A DNA stretch of 64,000 bases from Poindextera sp035295705 (GTDB lineage: Bacteria > Pseudomonadota > Alphaproteobacteria > Caulobacterales > Caulobacteraceae), in assembly GCA_035295705.1 (NCBI GenBank), contig DATGIN010000015.1, positions 1 to 64,000 of the forward strand. Reading direction: 5' to 3'. Each line of letters opens with the position of its first letter. Within the stretch, counting starts at the first letter, position 1. Below, piece by piece: positions 60,549 through 64,000 of this stretch. Below the pieces are notes generated by a model. The model ran no database searches. It was not told where the DNA came from and was given only the letters and a program-made list of their open reading frames with translations. The position numbers were made by a program, and so were the translations under genes.

Positions 60549-61979
60549 ATGCGGGACGCGACAAGCGGGACAATCAAAAGGACGCGACCCTTGGACGCCA
60601 AGGTCGAGAAGCCGGCGCGCGGTCTAAAAGGCGCGAAGATCCCGCTCGCCGACTATCTGGCGCGCCCCGAGCCGGCGTTCGGCTGGCGGGTCGCCGGCGC
60701 TTTCGACGGGCCGGGATATTCGTGCGCTGTCCTGCGCCTCACCTCGCAGACCTGGCTAACCGCGGACCGGGTGGATCGCCCGGTTTGGGAGCACTGGCTG
60801 ACCGTCATCGTCCCGGACGAGATCGAGCACGACGCCGCGTTTCTATACATCACCGGCGGCGAGCATGCAGACGCGCCGCCGACCGAGGCGCCTGCCGGTT
60901 TCGGCCGCCTCGCGGTCGAGACCTGCTCGATCGTGGCGCAGCTGAACGACGTGCCGAACCAGCCGCTCACCTTTGCCGAGCGGCCCGGCGAGCCGCTGGT
61001 CGAGGACGCGATCATCGCCCATCAGCAGGTGAAGTTCGCCCGCTCGCGCGACCCGGAAGAGCTGGTCCGCCTGCCGATGGTGAAGAGCGCCGCGGCCGCC
61101 ATGACGGCGGTGCAGGAGTTCATGGCGTCGGATGGCGGCGGGCGCCGCGCCGTCCGGCGCTTCGTCGTCGCCGGCGGCTCCAAGCGCGGCTGGACCACCT
61201 GGCTGATCGGCGCGCTCGATCCGCGCGTCGCGGCCATCATCCCGATCGTGATCAACGTGCTCGATCCCGACGCGGTGACCCGCCACCACTGGCGCGCGAT
61301 GGGCTACTTCTCGCCGGCGATCAAGGACTACGTCGAAGCGGGCATTACCCCGGGGATGATCGGCCATCCGGCCGTCAGGGCCATCCGCCGCATCGAAGAT
61401 CCGCTGTCCTACCAAGGACTGCCCTCGATGCGGATGCCGAAGCTTGTCATCAACGCGGTCGGCGACGAGTTCTTCCCGCCGGACGTTACGCGTTATTCCT
61501 ATGCCAAGCTGCCCGGCGTGAAGCGCCTGCGCATGCTGCCCAACAGCCGCCACTCGACGGCGGGGACCGACATCATCAAGTCGATCAGCGCCTTCTACGA
61601 CGCCGTGCTGAACGGCCGTCGGATGCCGGACTACTCCTGGCGGGTCCGCAAGGACGGCGCGATCGTGGTGCGGACTGACGAGCCGCCGCTCGAGGTCAAC
61701 CTCTGGCGGGGGACCAACCCCGTCGCCCGCGACTTCCGCGTCGACTCGGTCGGCGAAAGCGCCTTTACGGCCACCAGGCTCGAGCGGCAGGCTGACGGAA
61801 CCTGGGTGGGCAAGGTGGAGGCGCCGCCGAGCGGCTTCACGGCCTACTTCGTCGAGCTGGTGCTGCGCGGCGGCGGGCGATACGCCCACAAGTTCACCAC
61901 CGAGGTGCAGGTGATCCCGTACATCCTGCCCTACCGCTGGGAAGACGCCAAACCCATCACCGCGCCGGAGGCCGCATGA
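60549..61979 (+). CDS. PhoPQ-activated pathogenicity-related family alpha/beta hydrolase
   Basis: A 476-residue protein of the PhoPQ-activated pathogenicity-related family. The nucleophile elbow is GGSKRGWTTW, the acid Asp is in NAVGDEFFPPD and His in NSRHSTAG. Members usually have a signal peptide; this one appears to lack it (N-terminus basic and polar). An in-frame TTG 14 codons downstream is an alternative start. Substrate unknown. Its last 4 bases overlap the start of the next hydrolase gene, an ATGA junction, suggesting joint action. Confidence 0.88.
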   Translation: MRDATSGTIKRTRPLDAKVEKPARGLKGAKIPLADYLARPEPAFGWRVAGAFDGPGYSCAVLRLTSQTWLTADRVDRPVWEHWLTVIVPDEIEHDAAFLYITGGEHADAPPTEAPAGFGRLAVETCSIVAQLNDVPNQPLTFAERPGEPLVEDAIIAHQQVKFARSRDPEELVRLPMVKSAAAAMTAVQEFMASDGGGRRAVRRFVVAGGSKRGWTTWLIGALDPRVAAIIPIVINVLDPDAVTRHHWRAMGYFSPAIKDYVEAGITPGMIGHPAVRAIRRIEDPLSYQGLPSMRMPKLVINAVGDEFFPPDVTRYSYAKLPGVKRLRMLPNSRHSTAGTDIIKSISAFYDAVLNGRRMPDYSWRVRKDGAIVVRTDEPPLEVNLWRGTNPVARDFRVDSVGESAFTATRLERQADGTWVGKVEAPPSGFTAYFVELVLRGGGRYAHKFTTEVQVIPYILPYRWEDAKPITAPEAA

Positions 61980-62983
61980 GGAAGACCGCCCAGCCGAGCG
62001 GGACCGTGCATCGGATGCTGGTCGAGAGCGAGGTGCTGAAGGGCAACCTTTTCGGCGACCCGAACGTCCGGATCGTCGACGTCTACGTGCCTGCCGGGAG
62101 CGACGGCGCAGGCTTGCCGCTGCTCGTCGACCTCGTCGGCTTCACGGCGGGCGGGCCGGCGCACACCAACTGGAACGGCTTCCGCGAGAACGTGCCCGAG
62201 CGGCTCGACCGGCTGATCGGCGAAGGCGAGACCCCGCCGGTGGTCGTGGCCTTTCCCGATTGCTTCACGCGCGTGGGCGGCAACCAGTACATCAACTCCG
62301 CCGCCACCGGCCGCTGGGCCGATTTCCTGACCACCGAAATGCTGGCCGCGGTCGAGGGCCGCTTCGGCTGCGGCGGCGCCGGCCGTCGCGGCGTGTTCGG
62401 CAAGAGCTCCGGCGGCTACGGCGCCATCGTCCACGCCTTCGACCACGCCGACGTCTGGGCGGCGGCCGCCTGCCATTCCGGCGACATGGCCTTCGAGCTC
62501 TGCTACCTGCCCGACATGCCCGATACGCTGCGCGCGCTCGCTCGCGGCGACGGCGGCATCGAGGCGTGGTGGACCAAGCTCGAGAGCGCCAAGAAGGGAC
62601 CGGAGCAGGCGTTCAAGGCGCTGAACATCCTCGCCATGGCCGCCCATTACGACCCCGACCCCAGTCAGTTCCTGGGCCTGCGCCTGCCCGTCACGGACGA
62701 TACCTGCGAGGTCATCGAGGCGCGCTGGGCGAACTGGCTCAAGCACGACCCGGTGGTGAAGGTCGAGACGCAAGCCCAGGCGCTCAAGGGCCTGAAAGCG
62801 CTCTACATAGACTGCGGGACGAATGACCAGTTCAACCTGGTCTACGGCGCGCGGCGCCTGCATCGGCGGCTTGATGAATTGGGCGTCGCGCACCGCTACG
62901 AGGAATTCGACGACAACCACACCGGCGTCGACTACCGCATGGACGTGAGCCTGCCCTACCTCGCGACCGCGCTCAGCAACTAG
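61976..62983 (+). CDS. Putative esterase family alpha/beta hydrolase
   Basis: A 335-residue esterase-D-type protein. The nucleophile motif is GKSSGGYGA, preceded by FPDCFTRVGGNQYINS; the C-terminal catalytic Asp is likely in CGTNDQFN and His in DDNHTGVDYRM. It resembles S-formylglutathione hydrolase/feruloyl esterase-like bacterial proteins. It overlaps the preceding hydrolase by 4 bases. Its end overlaps the convergent M24 gene by 4 bases. Cytoplasmic; substrate not inferable. Confidence 0.9.
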   Translation: MRKTAQPSGTVHRMLVESEVLKGNLFGDPNVRIVDVYVPAGSDGAGLPLLVDLVGFTAGGPAHTNWNGFRENVPERLDRLIGEGETPPVVVAFPDCFTRVGGNQYINSAATGRWADFLTTEMLAAVEGRFGCGGAGRRGVFGKSSGGYGAIVHAFDHADVWAAAACHSGDMAFELCYLPDMPDTLRALARGDGGIEAWWTKLESAKKGPEQAFKALNILAMAAHYDPDPSQFLGLRLPVTDDTCEVIEARWANWLKHDPVVKVETQAQALKGLKALYIDCGTNDQFNLVYGARRLHRRLDELGVAHRYEEFDDNHTGVDYRMDVSLPYLATALSN

Positions 62984-63669
62984 AGCAGCCGCTCGTAGAA
63001 GCCGCCGAAGGTTCGGGCGCGGTCGACGAGGTGGATCTCGAGGATCCAATGGCGCGCGCGCCCGAGATGGTCGGTCCCGCGCATCGGCGTCTCGTTCACC
63101 GGCGCGATCGCCGTCTGCGGGCGCGGGATCGGCCAGGTGTGGTGAGCGAATTCGCCGATCAGGTGGCCGGCGATAGCGCCGCCGAACACCCAGCCGGCCT
63201 CCTCGGCCGCCTTTTGCGCGAACGCATAGAGCCCGGCGCCGGTGACGTCGGGCGTGGCGCGGTAGTGCGCTTGCACGGCAGCGAACACGCGCGGCAGGTC
63301 AGCGACCAGGCGCTTCTTCTCCGGGTCGTCGCCGAGCGCGATGGTGCGGCCGATATCGGCCTCCCAGGCTTCGAATACCGGGCCCAGATCGACATAGACG
63401 GTGTCGTCCGGTGCGATGGCGCGGTTCTCCGGCGTGTCGAAGAAGGTGGTCAGCGTGTTGGGGCCGGCGCGGATGACGCGCTTGTGCCAGTGCCGCTCGA
63501 CCCCAAAGCGCTCGGCGGCGAGCTCGAAAATGGCGTCGGAGACGTCCTGCTCGGTCCTCCCGGGCGCGACAAGACCCTCCGCCTCGATGGCCGCGAACAG
63601 CGCCTCGGCCCTTGTCTCGGCCGCTTCAAGGGCCGCGCGCCGCGCCGCGTCGCTCTCGACTGCTGTCAT
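62980..63669 (-). CDS. M24 family metallopeptidase-like protein
   Basis: A 229-residue pita-bread-fold protein. The metal ligands of M24 peptidases can be read: Asp in YVDLGP, Asp in WEADIGRT, His in AIAGHLIGE, Glu in LEIHLV and Glu in YERLL. It is shorter than aminopeptidase P and lacks the N-terminal domain; a stand-alone Xaa-Pro-type or creatinase-like enzyme. The ATG start lies 58 bases from the divergent MmcQ/YjbR gene. Confidence 0.88.
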   Translation of the reverse strand: MTAVESDAARRAALEAAETRAEALFAAIEAEGLVAPGRTEQDVSDAIFELAAERFGVERHWHKRVIRAGPNTLTTFFDTPENRAIAPDDTVYVDLGPVFEAWEADIGRTIALGDDPEKKRLVADLPRVFAAVQAHYRATPDVTGAGLYAFAQKAAEEAGWVFGGAIAGHLIGEFAHHTWPIPRPQTAIAPVNETPMRGTDHLGRARHWILEIHLVDRARTFGGFYERLL

Positions 63670-63727
63670 CCTTCGGCCCGCCTCGCCATAAACCTCGTTC
63701 AGCGGTCATAGCGCAGGAGGCGAGCAG

Positions 63728-64000
63728 ATGCTCGGGCTTGCAGACCTGAAGGCGCGGCTGGGCGCCAAGCCCAGCGCCACCGTCGGCGAGCCGTTCGGGC
63801 CGGGCGTGTTCGTCTATAAGATCGGTGGCAGGATGTTCGCGATCGCCGCCGGCGAGGAGGGCGACCCGCGCCTGACGCTGAAGTGCGACCCGGTGCTGTC
63901 CGAGATCATGCGCGCTGAGCACGCGGCGATCACGCCCGGCTACCACACCGACAAGCGCCATTGGATCAGCATCCGTCAGGATGCCGCGCTGGCGGACACC
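63728..64000 (+). CDS. MmcQ/YjbR family protein, 3' end beyond the window
   Basis: The first 91 codons of a MmcQ/YjbR-like DNA-binding-fold protein: KPSATVGEPFGPGVFVYKIGGRMFAI and LKCDPVLSEIMRAEH are typical, with PGYHTDKRHWISI near the end of the visible part. The ATG has a clear AGGAGG ribosome site 7 bases upstream. The role of this widespread family is unknown. Confidence 0.88.
   Translation, partial: MLGLADLKARLGAKPSATVGEPFGPGVFVYKIGGRMFAIAAGEEGDPRLTLKCDPVLSEIMRAEHAAITPGYHTDKRHWISIRQDAALADT

Noticed and set aside
1..64000. Search for transposases, integrases, phage genes or CRISPR repeats
   Set aside because: None of the translated genes resembles these families and no direct-repeat array or terminal inverted repeats are visible by eye.

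Overview
The window is a high-GC bacterial chromosome segment, densely packed with genes (about 58 protein-coding genes, two of them cut by the window edges). There is no rRNA, tRNA, CRISPR array, transposase or phage gene that I can see. Codon use, very high GC at third positions, frequent GTG/TTG starts and the gene repertoire suggest an aerobic alphaproteobacterium, most likely Caulobacterales and Phenylobacterium-like. That placement is an inference from gene content, not from a marker gene. The repertoire includes acyl-CoA and CoA-transferase catabolism, a cytochrome P450, phosphotransferases next to acyl-CoA dehydrogenase, a KorAB oxidoreductase with a GltD-like partner, a NamZ-type DUF1343 protein and an ELM1-family protein.

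Layout. 1-3.4 kb: a ThDP enzyme with an enolase-superfamily gene, and a divergent SDR. 3.4-10.1 kb: two divergent catabolic arms fired from a 154-bp gap. One is P450, phosphotransferase and a small helical protein. The other is phosphotransferase, DUF6285, acyl-CoA dehydrogenase and a lipocalin-like protein. 10.2-14.2 kb: a TPR protein, a type-B carboxylesterase, and a Mo-cofactor oxidoreductase with its cytochrome b. 14.4-24 kb: a PLP enzyme, an ATP-grasp protein, a PLP decarboxylase and an MFS exporter, followed by a GT39 glycosyltransferase, two Fe(II)/2-oxoglutarate oxygenases and an ELM1-family protein. 24-26.6 kb: a gene-free stretch with a structured, terminator-ended segment, then an ABC-2 transporter.

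26.6-33.4 kb (minus strand): a five-gene, co-oriented set. In transcription order it encodes DUF805, a TIR/TPR/Sel1 protein, an FAD oxidoreductase, a SLOG-domain membrane protein and a lipoprotein. It pairs a possible NAD-cleaving TIR with a SLOG nucleotide-sensor fold fused to membrane helices, and is the best candidate here for an undescribed signalling or defence system. 33.6-38.3 kb: korB, korA and a GltD-like Fe-S flavoprotein. 38.6-40.7 kb: a small protein, an isopenicillin-N-synthase-like oxygenase and a dienoyl-CoA-reductase-like SDR.

40.8-47.6 kb: branched-chain 2-oxoacid dehydrogenase E1alpha, E1beta and E2 without E3, then enoyl-CoA hydratase, an M20 amidohydrolase and a D-amino-acid-oxidase-like flavoprotein. 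The last has a circularly permuted motif order and appears to start at CTG. The order suggests a route from N-acyl or D-amino acids through 2-oxo acids to acyl-CoA. 47.6-54 kb: a double-domain CoA transferase and assorted small metabolic genes. 54.1-56.6 kb: a YtrA-type GntR regulator and ABC transporter operon, with a visible promoter/operator palindrome. 56.6-64 kb: a DOMON-like protein, NamZ, two GNATs, a transsulfuration-family PLP enzyme, two alpha/beta hydrolases, an M24 peptidase-like protein and the start of a MmcQ/YjbR protein.
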